A stretch of DNA of 14,553 bases from Thermoplasmata archaeon (GCA_021828085.1 JAKATE010000039.1:1-14553); one strand, 5' to 3'. Shown: positions 6,425-13,733, counted from the stretch's first letter. Made by a program: numbers and translations. Notes: a model not told the origin generated them from the letters alone.

Positions 6425-7437
6425 GCGGCGGTCTCCTCCGCCGGCAGGGGCAGCTCCCCGGCGAAGTAGCTCAGGATGAAGTCGGCTCCCGCCCGCTGGA
6501 TCGAGGTGAGGATCTCGGGGACTACGCGGGACTCCTCGAGCCATCCCTGGGCCGCCGCGGCCTTGATCATGGCGTACTCCCCGCTGACCTGGTAGGCGGC
6601 GAGCGGGACCTCGAAACGCCGGCGGGCCCTCGCGAGGACATCGAGGTTCGGCAGCGCCGGCTTGACCATGAGAGCGTCCGCCCCCTCGGCCTCGTCCTGC
6701 TCAAGCTCGCGGAGGGCCTCGCGGGCGTTCCGGGGGTCCATCTGGTAGCTCCGCCGGTCGCCGAACGACGGCCGCGAGCCGGCGGCGTCGCGGAAGGGGC
6801 CGTAGAGCCAGGAGGCGAACTTGGCCGCGTAGGCGAGCACCATCGCCTCCTCGAAACCGCGGGAGTCGAGGGCCTCCCGGACCGCATGCACCTGATGGTC
6901 CATCATCGCGCTCGGGGCCACGACGTCCGCTCCGGCGTCAACGTAGGTCACGGCAGCGCGCGCGAGGAGGGGGAGCGTACGGTCGTTGTCGACCCGGGAC
7001 CCGCGGAGGACCCCGCAGTGCCCATGGTCGGTGTACTCGCACAGGCACACATCGGCCATGATGACGAGATCGGGAAGCGCCCGGCGCAGGGCATGGATTG
7101 CGCGGGGGACCGGCCCCTGCGGGTCCCAAGCGCCTTTCCCCAGGGGATCCTTCCGGGAAGGGACACCGAAGAGCATCACGGCGCGGACCCCCTGCGCGGA
7201 GACCCGAAGGACCTCTTCCACGGTCCCGCGGACATCCCTCCTCGCCATCGCTGGCAGCCCCGGAGCGGCCACTGCAGGCCCTCGGAGGGTGACGAAGAGA
7301 GGGTAGACCAGCCGCCCGGGGTCGATCGAAGGGGTCTCGGAGACGAGGTTCCGAAGCGCCGGGGTCCGGCGCAAGCGGCGGAGGCGCGGAGCGGCCCGTG
7401 GCGAGCCGGGGCGCATCCGCTCGTTCCTAGGAGGCAT
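6421..7437 (-). CDS. hemB: 5-aminolevulinate dehydratase (porphobilinogen synthase), zinc type
   Basis: Condenses two aminolevulinate molecules into porphobilinogen. The 338-aa protein has both Schiff-base lysines: Lys206 in YAAKFASWLYGPFRDA and Lys259 in ALMVKPALPNLD. The metal site DVCLCEYTDHGHCG (129-142) has three cysteines (131, 133, 141), marking the zinc-dependent class rather than the Asp-based magnesium class. QVSGEYAMIKAAA (283-295) is the usual late block. The ATG at 7437 overlaps the end of hemD by 11 nt and has a weak GAAGG upstream. Another in-frame ATG at 7416 and a TTG at 7455 are possible. Family similarity only begins near RLRRTPALRNLV, so the exact start is uncertain. Confidence 0.95.
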   Translation of the reverse strand: MPPRNERMRPGSPRAAPRLRRLRRTPALRNLVSETPSIDPGRLVYPLFVTLRGPAVAAPGLPAMARRDVRGTVEEVLRVSAQGVRAVMLFGVPSRKDPLGKGAWDPQGPVPRAIHALRRALPDLVIMADVCLCEYTDHGHCGVLRGSRVDNDRTLPLLARAAVTYVDAGADVVAPSAMMDHQVHAVREALDSRGFEEAMVLAYAAKFASWLYGPFRDAAGSRPSFGDRRSYQMDPRNAREALRELEQDEAEGADALMVKPALPNLDVLARARRRFEVPLAAYQVSGEYAMIKAAAAQGWLEESRVVPEILTSIQRAGADFILSYFAGELPLPAEETAA

Positions 7438-8197
7438 CGGCCTTCGGCTGGGCAAGGAGAGCGTTAATCGCTTTCTCGAACGGCGGGGTGATGGTCCTCA
7501 CGCTCCGGAAACCCAGCTCGCGGCCCCGGGAGAGGCTCCGGGGCCCGAGGACCAGGAGGGGAAGATCTCGCCGGACCCTCTCGAAGGTGGGTCGGCCCAC
7601 GGCCGCGCGGAGGGCGTCGAGCGCGGAGGGGCTCGTGGCGAGGACGACGTGGGCCTTCAGGAGGTACGAGAGCTCCCGTCGGGGGACGCGCCTTCCCACC
7701 TCCACCTCGTAGGCGACGACCTCCCTCACGCGGGCCCCTTTCCGGCGGAGCGCGCGGGCGAGGGCCGGTCCGGCGCGTCGGGAGCGGGGGTAGACCACGA
7801 GGGACGACCGGAGCGGTCCTAAGGACGCGGGCAGAGCGGCGGTTCCGAGGCTCGGGGTCACCTTGACCGAGCGCACTCCCAGGCCCCGGAGTCGGGCGGC
7901 GGTCGTCGGCCCCACCGCCCAGACCTCGCCCGTACGGACCCACGCGGTCAGCTCCTCTGGAAAACGGCGAAGATAGAGGTCGGCGGTCTGCGGGCTGGTC
8001 ACCAGTAGGATGTTCCGACGGGCCGAAGGTCGAGGGCGCGGGAGTTTCGGGGGGTCCCGGCGAGGGACGGGCCGGAGCAGGGTCCAGCGTTCGACCCGGG
8101 TCCCGGAGGCGGCGAGGGCCTTGAGGGAGGGGGCGAGCGTCTCCGGACCGGAGACGACGAGGAGGGCTGTTCTGTGGGGCGCCGCCTCCCGTCTCAT
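7427..8197 (-). CDS. hemD: Uroporphyrinogen III synthase
   Basis: Cyclises hydroxymethylbilane with inversion of ring D to give uroporphyrinogen III. HemD proteins are poorly conserved, so the call rests on the two-lobed pattern and position. In its 256 aa, one lobe holds NILLVTSPQTADLYLRRF and EVWAVGPTTAARLRGLG. The other holds LVVYPRSRRAGPALARAL, VREVVAYEV and HVVLATSPSALDALRAA. LLVLGPRSLSRGRELGF then returns to the first lobe. The ATG overlaps the hemC stop as ATGA (8194-8197), and hemB begins inside its 3' end. Lying between hemC and hemB makes any other role unlikely. Confidence 0.9.
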   Translation of the reverse strand: MRREAAPHRTALLVVSGPETLAPSLKALAASGTRVERWTLLRPVPRRDPPKLPRPRPSARRNILLVTSPQTADLYLRRFPEELTAWVRTGEVWAVGPTTAARLRGLGVRSVKVTPSLGTAALPASLGPLRSSLVVYPRSRRAGPALARALRRKGARVREVVAYEVEVGRRVPRRELSYLLKAHVVLATSPSALDALRAAVGRPTFERVRRDLPLLVLGPRSLSRGRELGFRSVRTITPPFEKAINALLAQPKADAS

Positions 8198-9093
8198 CGG
8201 TGGGGTCCGGGCTTCGGCGTGGCCCCCGCCGCGAGGAACTTCGCCGCGAGCCACTGTCCGAGACGGGCGGCCTCGGAGACCGGCCCCTCCACACGGTCCC
8301 GGTGGACAGAGGTCCCGTCCGGCGACCAGAGGCCGGCCCGAAGGACAAGCCGCTCCCCGCGGACGGTCGCGAGAGCCCCCAAGGGGGTGTCACAATCCGC
8401 GGCGAGGCCGCGGGTGAAAGCGAACTCTGCGCGGAGCGAAGCGGCGGTCGCCGGGTGGTCGATCGAGCGGAGCCGGTGCAGAAGGGCACGGTCCCCGGGC
8501 CGGGCCATGACCGCAAGGGTTCCCTGACCGGGGGCCGGCAGGAAATCCCGGGGGGGAAGCCGCTCGGTGATGCGTTCCGCCAAGCCCAGCCGCTCGAGCC
8601 CGGCCACCGCGAGCAGCACGCCGTCAAGCTGCTGGCTCCCCATCTTCTCGAGACGTGTCCCCACGTTCCCCCGGATCCCGACGACCTCGAGGTCCGGGCG
8701 GGCGGCCAGCAACTGGGCACGGCGCCGCGCGCTGCTCGAGCCGATCCGGGCCCCGGGCGGAAGTGCGCGGAGAGAACCGCCGGACCGGAGGACCAGAGCA
8801 TCGCGAGGGTCGGCCCGGGGGGGGGTGGCGGCCACCTTCACCCGCCGGAGGGGCCGGCTCGGAAGGTCCTTCGCGCTGTGGACCACCAGGTCGAGCTCCC
8901 CGTCTTCGAGGGCCCGGTCGAGCCGGTCGGTGAAGTCCCCTGTGTGGCCTCCGGCCCGGTCCCCCTGCGTCACGAGGGGGACCACCCGGTAGCTCAGGGT
9001 CGGGTCCTTGCCGCGGAGGAGGGTGAGGACGATCTCGGTCTGCCGGAGGGCGAGCGGGCTCGGTCGGGTACCCACGCGGAGCGTTTCCGCCAC
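8194..9093 (-). CDS. hemC: Hydroxymethylbilane synthase (porphobilinogen deaminase)
   Basis: Joins four porphobilinogens into the linear tetrapyrrole hydroxymethylbilane. The 299-aa protein starts with the family block LRVGTRPSPLALRQTE (5-20). It has the catalytic Asp76 in VVHSAKDLPS, the basic substrate loop in GSSSARRRAQLL, IRGNVGTRLEKM (140-151) and LPAPGQGTLAV. The dipyrromethane cofactor attaches to Cys234 in LAADCDTPLGA, a variant of the usual GGC-x2-P-x-G. The start is GTG at 9093, 3 nt after the hemA stop, with GGAAG about 9 nt upstream. The stop overlaps the hemD start. Confidence 0.95.
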   Translation of the reverse strand: MAETLRVGTRPSPLALRQTEIVLTLLRGKDPTLSYRVVPLVTQGDRAGGHTGDFTDRLDRALEDGELDLVVHSAKDLPSRPLRRVKVAATPPRADPRDALVLRSGGSLRALPPGARIGSSSARRRAQLLAARPDLEVVGIRGNVGTRLEKMGSQQLDGVLLAVAGLERLGLAERITERLPPRDFLPAPGQGTLAVMARPGDRALLHRLRSIDHPATAASLRAEFAFTRGLAADCDTPLGALATVRGERLVLRAGLWSPDGTSVHRDRVEGPVSEAARLGQWLAAKFLAAGATPKPGPHR

Positions 9094-9096
9094 GGT

Positions 9097-10425
9097 TCAC
9101 TCTTCCGGGACTTGGAAGAGCGCGAGCAGCTCCCGCAGCAGCTCCGAACGCAAAGCCCCCGGTCCGTCGGAGCGAAGCCGGCGCGTGGGACCGGCAAGGA
9201 GCCGGCGGACGAGCCTCTCGCTCATTCGGCTGAGGACGAGCTGCTCCTGCGCTCCGAGGTGCGGAGCGTGCTCGAGGGCGTTCTGGAGCTCCTCGCGGCG
9301 GACCTTCTCGGCGTGGCGCCAGAGCACCGAGAGGAGCGGGCCCTCGGCGTCCAGGGAGAACTCCGCGTACGCGCGCTCCGCGCTCCGCGAGGCGAGTTCC
9401 TCGGCCTCCATGGACCCGCCTCGCGGCCGGACGTCCGAGCGCAGGCGGGCGAGGTCCCAGAGCTCGACCCGAGGGGACTCCCCCACGCGGGGGTCGACGT
9501 TCCGCGGGAGTCCCATGTCGAAGATGAGCAGGGGCCGGCGTCGGCGACCCGGTCCAAGGAGCCTGGGATGGACGACGTACTCACCTCCCTTCGCGGCGGC
9601 GATGAGCACCTCCGAGCGGGGAAGGAGGCGTCCGAGCGAGCGGAGGGAAACGCACCGACAGGAGAGCTCTGCGAGCAGCGGAGCTCCCGGTCGGGTGCGG
9701 TGATAGAGCAGGGTGACGTCGGCCTTTCCGAGGAGCAGGCGTGCCAGCCGGCGGGCGACCGCCCCCGTACCCAGGACGAGGACCCGCGGGCGACGCGACC
9801 AGGACCGGGAGAGCAGCCGCTCCACCACGAGGGAAGCCACGGACGGGGCTTCGGGGTCGCTCTCTCGCGTCGCTCCCTGCTCGAGAGCGCTTTCGAACAG
9901 CTTATGGAGCATCGGTCGGCCATTCCGGCTGAGGACCTTGCTCCCGGCCCTGCCCACCTGGTCGCGGACCTCGCGTTCGCCGACGGCCAGGGAGTCCAGG
10001 CCCGCGCTCACTCGGAAGAGATGGTGCACGGCCTTGGCGCCCTCGCGCAACGTCCAGGGCTCGGTGCTCGGGCCGAGGGCCGCCCGGAGCCGGCCCGTGG
10101 CGCCCGGATCCCTCAGGATGGCGTAGACCTCGTTCCGGTGGCAGGTCCTCAGCAGGGCCAACTCCACGATGCCGGCGTCGGCGCTAAAGAGGGCGTGGAG
10201 ACGGCCCGATTGGAGCGCCCGCGACCCCCGTTCCAGGCTCGAAAGGGGGTGGGTAGTGAGGCTCTGGCCCCAGTGGACGAGCAGTAGGGGCTGGAGGTTC
10301 TCCGTGGAAGCCTCCGAGGGGCTCGAGGACGCCCCCCTCCTCGCGGAAACCCTCACGGTCCCCGGGCGGGTGCTGGAGAGCGCCACGGCCGGCCGACCCG
10401 GGGGCCCACTATTACGCTTGCCCAT
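9097..10425 (-). CDS. hemA: Glutamyl-tRNA reductase
   Basis: NADPH-dependent reduction of glutamyl-tRNA(Glu) to glutamate-1-semialdehyde, the first committed step of C5 tetrapyrrole synthesis and usually its main control point. Of 442 aa, the catalytic Cys95 lies in LLRTCHRNEVYAIL. HHLFRVSAGLDSLAVGE (134-150) carries the general-base His region and the substrate motif. The NADPH-binding motif is VLVLGTGAVARRLARL (215-230), followed by the C-terminal helical dimerisation region. About 45 Arg/Ser-rich residues precede the first family strand (LLLVHWGQS) and are not usual. A GGAGG 7 nt before the ATG supports the long start, but GTG codons at residues 14 and 24 are alternatives. It follows the regulator gene by 48 nt. 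Confidence 0.94.
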   Translation of the reverse strand: MGKRNSGPPGRPAVALSSTRPGTVRVSARRGASSSPSEASTENLQPLLLVHWGQSLTTHPLSSLERGSRALQSGRLHALFSADAGIVELALLRTCHRNEVYAILRDPGATGRLRAALGPSTEPWTLREGAKAVHHLFRVSAGLDSLAVGEREVRDQVGRAGSKVLSRNGRPMLHKLFESALEQGATRESDPEAPSVASLVVERLLSRSWSRRPRVLVLGTGAVARRLARLLLGKADVTLLYHRTRPGAPLLAELSCRCVSLRSLGRLLPRSEVLIAAAKGGEYVVHPRLLGPGRRRRPLLIFDMGLPRNVDPRVGESPRVELWDLARLRSDVRPRGGSMEAEELASRSAERAYAEFSLDAEGPLLSVLWRHAEKVRREELQNALEHAPHLGAQEQLVLSRMSERLVRRLLAGPTRRLRSDGPGALRSELLRELLALFQVPEE

Positions 10426-10432
10426 CCCGCAT

Positions 10433-10437
10433 CCTCC
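10433..10437 (-). promoter_or_regulatory. Ribosome binding site of hemA
   Basis: GGAGG on the minus strand, within GGGGGGAGGATG, ends 7 nt before the ATG at 10425. It supports the start with the extra N-terminal segment and shows that hemA is read as an internal cistron behind the regulator rather than from its own leaderless transcript. Confidence 0.6.
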
Positions 10438-10473
10438 CCCCGAAGGACCCGTCGGCCCGGTTCGCCGGTGGAA

Positions 10474-11193
10474 CTAGGGAGGGGGCGGGTCCGGGGCCTC
10501 CCCGGAGTCGGCCGCGCCTGATCCCAGGACAAGGTAGGGAAAGAGCGAGGCCAGGATCTTGTTCTCCCCCTTGCGCAGCAGCGCCTCGAACGCCTCCCGG
10601 GAGATTCCCAGCGCGTGCCCGAGCTCCTCGGTGGAGACGGGGCGGGGGATCCGGTAGTAGCCCCGTTGGATCGCGGTCAACAGCGCGAAGCGCTGGCGCG
10701 GGGTGAGGTCCTGGAAGAGCACTCCGGTGGGGACGAGGAAACCTTCCGTGAACTCGAGGTCCGTGAGCGGTCGGACGGCGGTCCGGACCACCTCGACCTT
10801 TCCTTCCGGACCCGTGAGGGAACCCAGGTCGATGCTCCCCGACGGGGAGAGGAACTGGTAGATCTCTTCCCCTGAGCTCACGTAGACGGACGGGGGTAGG
10901 TAGTGCAGTCCCCCTTCCTCCAGCGTGGGGATGACCTTTCCGCGTCGGCAGCACTCGCACAGGGGGAACCGGACCAGGGCAGATTCTCCGTCCTCCGACC
11001 TCAGAAGTACGGTCCCTCCGAGCCCCTGGTACGTCGTGAGGAGCTCCTGGAGGTCGTCCGGTCGGGGGGTGCGGACCTCGAGCATCGCCTCCCTTCCCCG
11101 GTGGCAGAGATGGGTCACGTGGGAGGAACCGGTACGAGCGACCGGGTTCGAGAAGGGACAGTCGTGGCGCACCGTGAGCCTCAGGATCTGCAT
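10474..11193 (-). CDS. HTH_10 (bacterio-opsin-activator type) regulator with Cys/His-rich N-terminus
   Basis: A predicted DNA-binding regulator and first gene of the heme operon. Residues 162-220, with LTPRQRFALLTAIQRGYYRIP then STEELGHALGISREAFEALLRKGENKIL, form the archaeal HTH_10 domain. The N-terminal half matches no domain I can name. It holds His10, Cys12-Pro13, His25, His28, Cys30 and His31, and then Cys79-x-Cys81-Cys82 in FPLCECCRRG. This spacing looks like a metal, heme or redox site, and Cys12-Pro resembles a heme-responsive CP dipeptide. No membrane segment is present. The stop lies 48 nt before hemA on the same strand, so it is probably co-transcribed and may control the pathway. 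The ligand and the sign of control are unknown. The last 15 residues are Pro/Gly-rich. Confidence 0.85.
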   Translation of the reverse strand: MQILRLTVRHDCPFSNPVARTGSSHVTHLCHRGREAMLEVRTPRPDDLQELLTTYQGLGGTVLLRSEDGESALVRFPLCECCRRGKVIPTLEEGGLHYLPPSVYVSSGEEIYQFLSPSGSIDLGSLTGPEGKVEVVRTAVRPLTDLEFTEGFLVPTGVLFQDLTPRQRFALLTAIQRGYYRIPRPVSTEELGHALGISREAFEALLRKGENKILASLFPYLVLGSGAADSGEAPDPPPP

Positions 11194-11225
11194 GGGTGGG
11201 GCCGCGGGAGCTCCATCCCCTCGGG

Positions 11226-11234
11226 AAGTTAAGG
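11226..11234 (-). promoter_or_regulatory. Possible TATA box of the heme operon
   Basis: The minus strand reads CCTTAACTT, the most AT-rich patch upstream of the regulator gene, centred about 37 nt before its ATG. That would allow a leader of roughly 10-15 nt. It is a weak match to the archaeal TATA consensus, but no better candidate lies between 11194 and 11290. Confidence 0.3.
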
Positions 11235-11341
11235 CATGAGGGATCCGGCCCTCCTGTTCCCCTCGAGCGGAGCGGCCGGGCGACGCTCCCCGTTGCTATC
11301 GCAATGGCTCGCTTGATGTCCGGGGGTCCCTCCTCCCATTC

Positions 11342-11347
11342 GAGGTG
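11342..11347 (+). promoter_or_regulatory. Ribosome binding site of the 88-aa protein
   Basis: GAGGTG lies 4 nt before the ATG at 11352. It picks this start over upstream in-frame alternatives, which would add about 50 residues of no visible conservation. Confidence 0.5.
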
Positions 11348-11351
11348 CGAT

Positions 11352-11618
11352 ATGCCCCTGTATGAGATCGAACACCGCTGGAGCCCGAACGTGACGAACG
11401 CCGTCGTCGAGAAGGTCGGACAAGCCGTGGAGCTGGCCAAGAAGGGCCAGGTCCCCGCGGGCTTCCGTCCGATCTCGATCGTGGCGCTTCCCGGGAAGAC
11501 CGAGGCGCACTGCCTCTGGGAGGCCCCGAGCGCGGACAAGCTGGAGGCGATGTACGCCAGCTTCAGCCTGCCGACGCAGAGGACCATCCGCGAGGTGAAC
11601 GCCTTCTTCACCCGGTAG
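11352..11618 (+). CDS. Small alpha/beta-barrel-like protein (possibly DUF4242-like)
   Basis: A compact 88-aa soluble protein: strand PLYEIEHRW, helix NVTNAVVEKVGQAVELAKKG, strand ISIVALPGKTEAHCLWEAPS and helix ADKLEAMYASF. This beta-alpha-beta-beta-alpha order and the HCLWEAPSADKL segment (53-64) recall small dimeric ferredoxin-like barrels such as DUF4242, one member of which (Streptomyces SCO4226) has been described as nickel-binding. I cannot confirm membership by eye. His8, His53 and Cys54 could bind metal. It has its own ribosome site, diverges from the heme-operon regulator with a 158-nt gap, and is followed by a pyrimidine-rich stretch. The gene is very probably real; its function is not assigned. 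Confidence 0.7.
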   Translation: MPLYEIEHRWSPNVTNAVVEKVGQAVELAKKGQVPAGFRPISIVALPGKTEAHCLWEAPSADKLEAMYASFSLPTQRTIREVNAFFTR

Positions 11619-11622
11619 GACG

Positions 11623-11696
11623 TTCTTTCCCCTCGGTCCCAACCCCTTCCCCCCTTTCCCCTTCCCTCCCCGGGACGGCAGGAGCCCCGAGGGGCT
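11623..11696 (+). terminator. Pyrimidine-rich stretch and short hairpin after the 88-aa gene
   Basis: Just after the stop at 11618 the plus strand becomes almost pure C/T from 11623 to 11671, with several short T runs, as seen at archaeal 3' ends. A palindrome AGCCCCGAGGGGCT follows at 11683-11696. The cyclase gene is convergent, so this gap should hold the transcript ends of both genes. The exact site cannot be fixed from sequence alone. Confidence 0.35.
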
Positions 11697-11747
11697 ACCC
11701 CCGGGGGCGCGAGGGAGTCCCCTGCGTGGCAACGCGGACCGTACCCG

Positions 11748-13709
11748 TCACGGGGTCGCGGGGGGGAGCGTCATCCGTTGCTGCCGGAGGATGATGTCCT
11801 GGAGACGGGGATCGCCCCGCGCTCCGCGACAGAGGGGGGAGTACAGGAGTTCGAGCAGCGGGAGGGTGTGCCGACGCAAGGCCTCCTCCATGCAGGCCAG
11901 GAAGGCGTCCGTCTCCCCGAGGGCCAGGTCCAGGATACCCTCGAAGAGCACGGTCATCTCTCCCTGGGCTCCCTTGCGACGGAGTCTCTCGAGGTTCGTC
12001 CGGGCGCGGGCGAAGTCGCCCTGGCGCGCGGCGAGCGTCCCCCGATACATGAGGGTCCACCCGCTCTCCGGTCTCAGCCGCTCCATCTCGAGGACGGCCG
12101 CTTCGGCCTGTGCGAGGTCCCCCTTCCCCAGGTAGTGCTCGGCAAGGTTCTGGCTCATCCGGTAACGGACGCGGGGCTTGGCCCTCTCGCAGAACTCCAG
12201 GGCTTCCGTCTCCTGCCCGGCATAGAAGAGGGCGTGGCCGAGGAAGGAGAGGATGTTCACGTCGGCCGGGTCGAGTTCCCACGCGACCTTGAGCAGGCGG
12301 ACGGCCTCGTCGACCCGCCCCTGGCCCGCGGCCAGTTGGGCGAGCGACCGATAGGGGTCGGAGAGGCTGGGATTGAGCTCCACCGCCCGGTGCGCCTCCC
12401 GCGCGCAGTCGGAATGGAGGTCCTTCCCGAGATAGAGCAGGGCCAGGGTGGAGTGCGCCTCGGCGAGGGCTTCGTTGAGCTGAAGGGCACGGACGAGCTC
12501 CACCTCCGCCCGACGCTCGGCCTCGTCGAAAGGGTAGGACCCGTCGGTGGCGAGCCAGACCAGCGTCTCGGCGATGCTCACGCGCGCGCGGGCGAAATTC
12601 GGGTCCCGGGCGACCGCGCTCTCGAACAGGGTCAGCGCGGTCCGGATCCCCTCCACCGAGCCCTTCTCGTTGAGCAGCTGGCGCCCGTGGAGGAAGAGGG
12701 TGTAGGCTTCCATGTCCTCGGTGTCAGCGACGACGACGGGGCGCGGCTGGGGCGCGCCCGTCTCCATCCCGGCCAGGTAGGTGCGGATCGAGCGCGCGAT
12801 CTGTTCGGAGATGTCGTCCTGGATGGCGAAGATGTCGTCGAGGGGGCGATCGTACCGCGTCGCGCAGAGCTGCTCCTCGGAGCGGGTGTCCACCAGGAGG
12901 GCGGTGATCCGGATGCGGTTACCGGCCTTGCGGACGCTTCCCTCGAGCGCGAAGCCGACCCCCAGCTCCTGCCCCACCTCCCGGACCGGGGCCTTCGAAC
13001 CCTTGTATCGCTGAACGGAGGTCCGCGCGATCACGCGGAGGCCCGGGATCTGCGCCGTGCGGGAGATGAGCTCATCGGTGAGGCCATCGGCGAAGAACCC
13101 GTCCGCCGGCTCCGCGCTCAGGTTCTCGAACGGGAGCACCGCGAGGCGGATGTTCCCGGTGGGTGCCGGCGGGGAGGGGTGACCGGCGAAGGCCGTCCCT
13201 CCCAGCTGCACACGGTACACTTCGACCGGGTACTCGACGTTCTTCAGGGAACGGGGACCGAGCCCGACCAGGGGCACCGCGATCTTGTTGCGGACCTGCT
13301 CGTAGGCGGCCCCCGAGATGCAGATGCCGCCGGGCTCGGCGAGGGGCTCGATCCGGGAGGCGACGTTCACGGCGTCCCCCAGGATATCCGACCCTTCCTC
13401 GATGACATCTCCCACGTGCACCCCGACCCTCAGGTGGATCCGGTCCTCCGCCTCGACCCGGCCGTTGTGGGCGGCCAGGGCCTCCTGAATGGCGACCGCG
13501 CAACGGACCGACTCGACCGCGCTGCGGAACTCCACGAGGAAACCGTCCCCGAGCCCCTTCACCTCCCGGCCTTCGTAGCGCTCGAAGAGGGGGCGAAGGA
13601 TCGCCTGGTGCTCCTTGCGGAGCCTCAGGGCTCGTTCCTCGTCCCGCTGACCCAGCTTAGTGAACCCCACGAGGTCGGTGAACATGATGGCGGCCAGGCG
13701 GCGGGCCAT
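11748..13709 (-). CDS. Class III adenylate cyclase with TolB-like domain and TPR repeats
   Basis: A 653-aa signalling protein, predicted soluble. Residues 1-168 form a class III nucleotidyl cyclase domain. Metal-binding Asp12 lies in FTDLVGFTKL and Asp55 in KGLGDGFLVEF. Lys51 and Asp112 are the adenine-selecting pair, and Asn115 and Arg119 in GDAVNVASRI are the transition-state residues. All catalytic positions are present, so cyclic AMP synthesis is likely. Residues 187-315 form the TolB-like/FlgO-like module common in these fusions (LAVLPFENLSAEPADGFFAD, then FALEGSVRKAGNRIRI). From about 330 to 635 the protein is TPR-like helical repeats, presumably for protein binding or self-assembly. 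This layout is frequent in proteobacteria and less so in archaea. The ATG at 13709 has no ribosome site but an AT-rich box 29 nt upstream. Confidence 0.92.
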   Translation of the reverse strand: MARRLAAIMFTDLVGFTKLGQRDEERALRLRKEHQAILRPLFERYEGREVKGLGDGFLVEFRSAVESVRCAVAIQEALAAHNGRVEAEDRIHLRVGVHVGDVIEEGSDILGDAVNVASRIEPLAEPGGICISGAAYEQVRNKIAVPLVGLGPRSLKNVEYPVEVYRVQLGGTAFAGHPSPPAPTGNIRLAVLPFENLSAEPADGFFADGLTDELISRTAQIPGLRVIARTSVQRYKGSKAPVREVGQELGVGFALEGSVRKAGNRIRITALLVDTRSEEQLCATRYDRPLDDIFAIQDDISEQIARSIRTYLAGMETGAPQPRPVVVADTEDMEAYTLFLHGRQLLNEKGSVEGIRTALTLFESAVARDPNFARARVSIAETLVWLATDGSYPFDEAERRAEVELVRALQLNEALAEAHSTLALLYLGKDLHSDCAREAHRAVELNPSLSDPYRSLAQLAAGQGRVDEAVRLLKVAWELDPADVNILSFLGHALFYAGQETEALEFCERAKPRVRYRMSQNLAEHYLGKGDLAQAEAAVLEMERLRPESGWTLMYRGTLAARQGDFARARTNLERLRRKGAQGEMTVLFEGILDLALGETDAFLACMEEALRRHTLPLLELLYSPLCRGARGDPRLQDIILRQQRMTLPPATP

Positions 13710-13719
13710 GGTGAGACCG

Positions 13720-13729
13720 CTCCATGGAG
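13720..13729. promoter_or_regulatory. Perfect 10-bp palindrome ahead of the cyclase start
   Basis: CTCCATGGAG lies between the putative TATA box and the cyclase ATG. A protein bound here would block transcription start, so it could be an operator. With a single short copy, chance cannot be excluded. Confidence 0.25.
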
Positions 13730-13733
13730 GCCC

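Noticed and set aside
6425..6544. A longer hemQ starting upstream inside hemB
   Set aside because: The added 40 residues have no family similarity and are hemB read in another frame; the ATGA junction matches the operon's other junctions.
8200..10287. A 695-codon plus-strand open frame opposite hemC and hemA
   Set aside because: It is antisense to two genes with clear catalytic motifs; long antisense frames are expected at this GC content, and its translation is Gly/Pro/Arg/Glu-rich without any domain.
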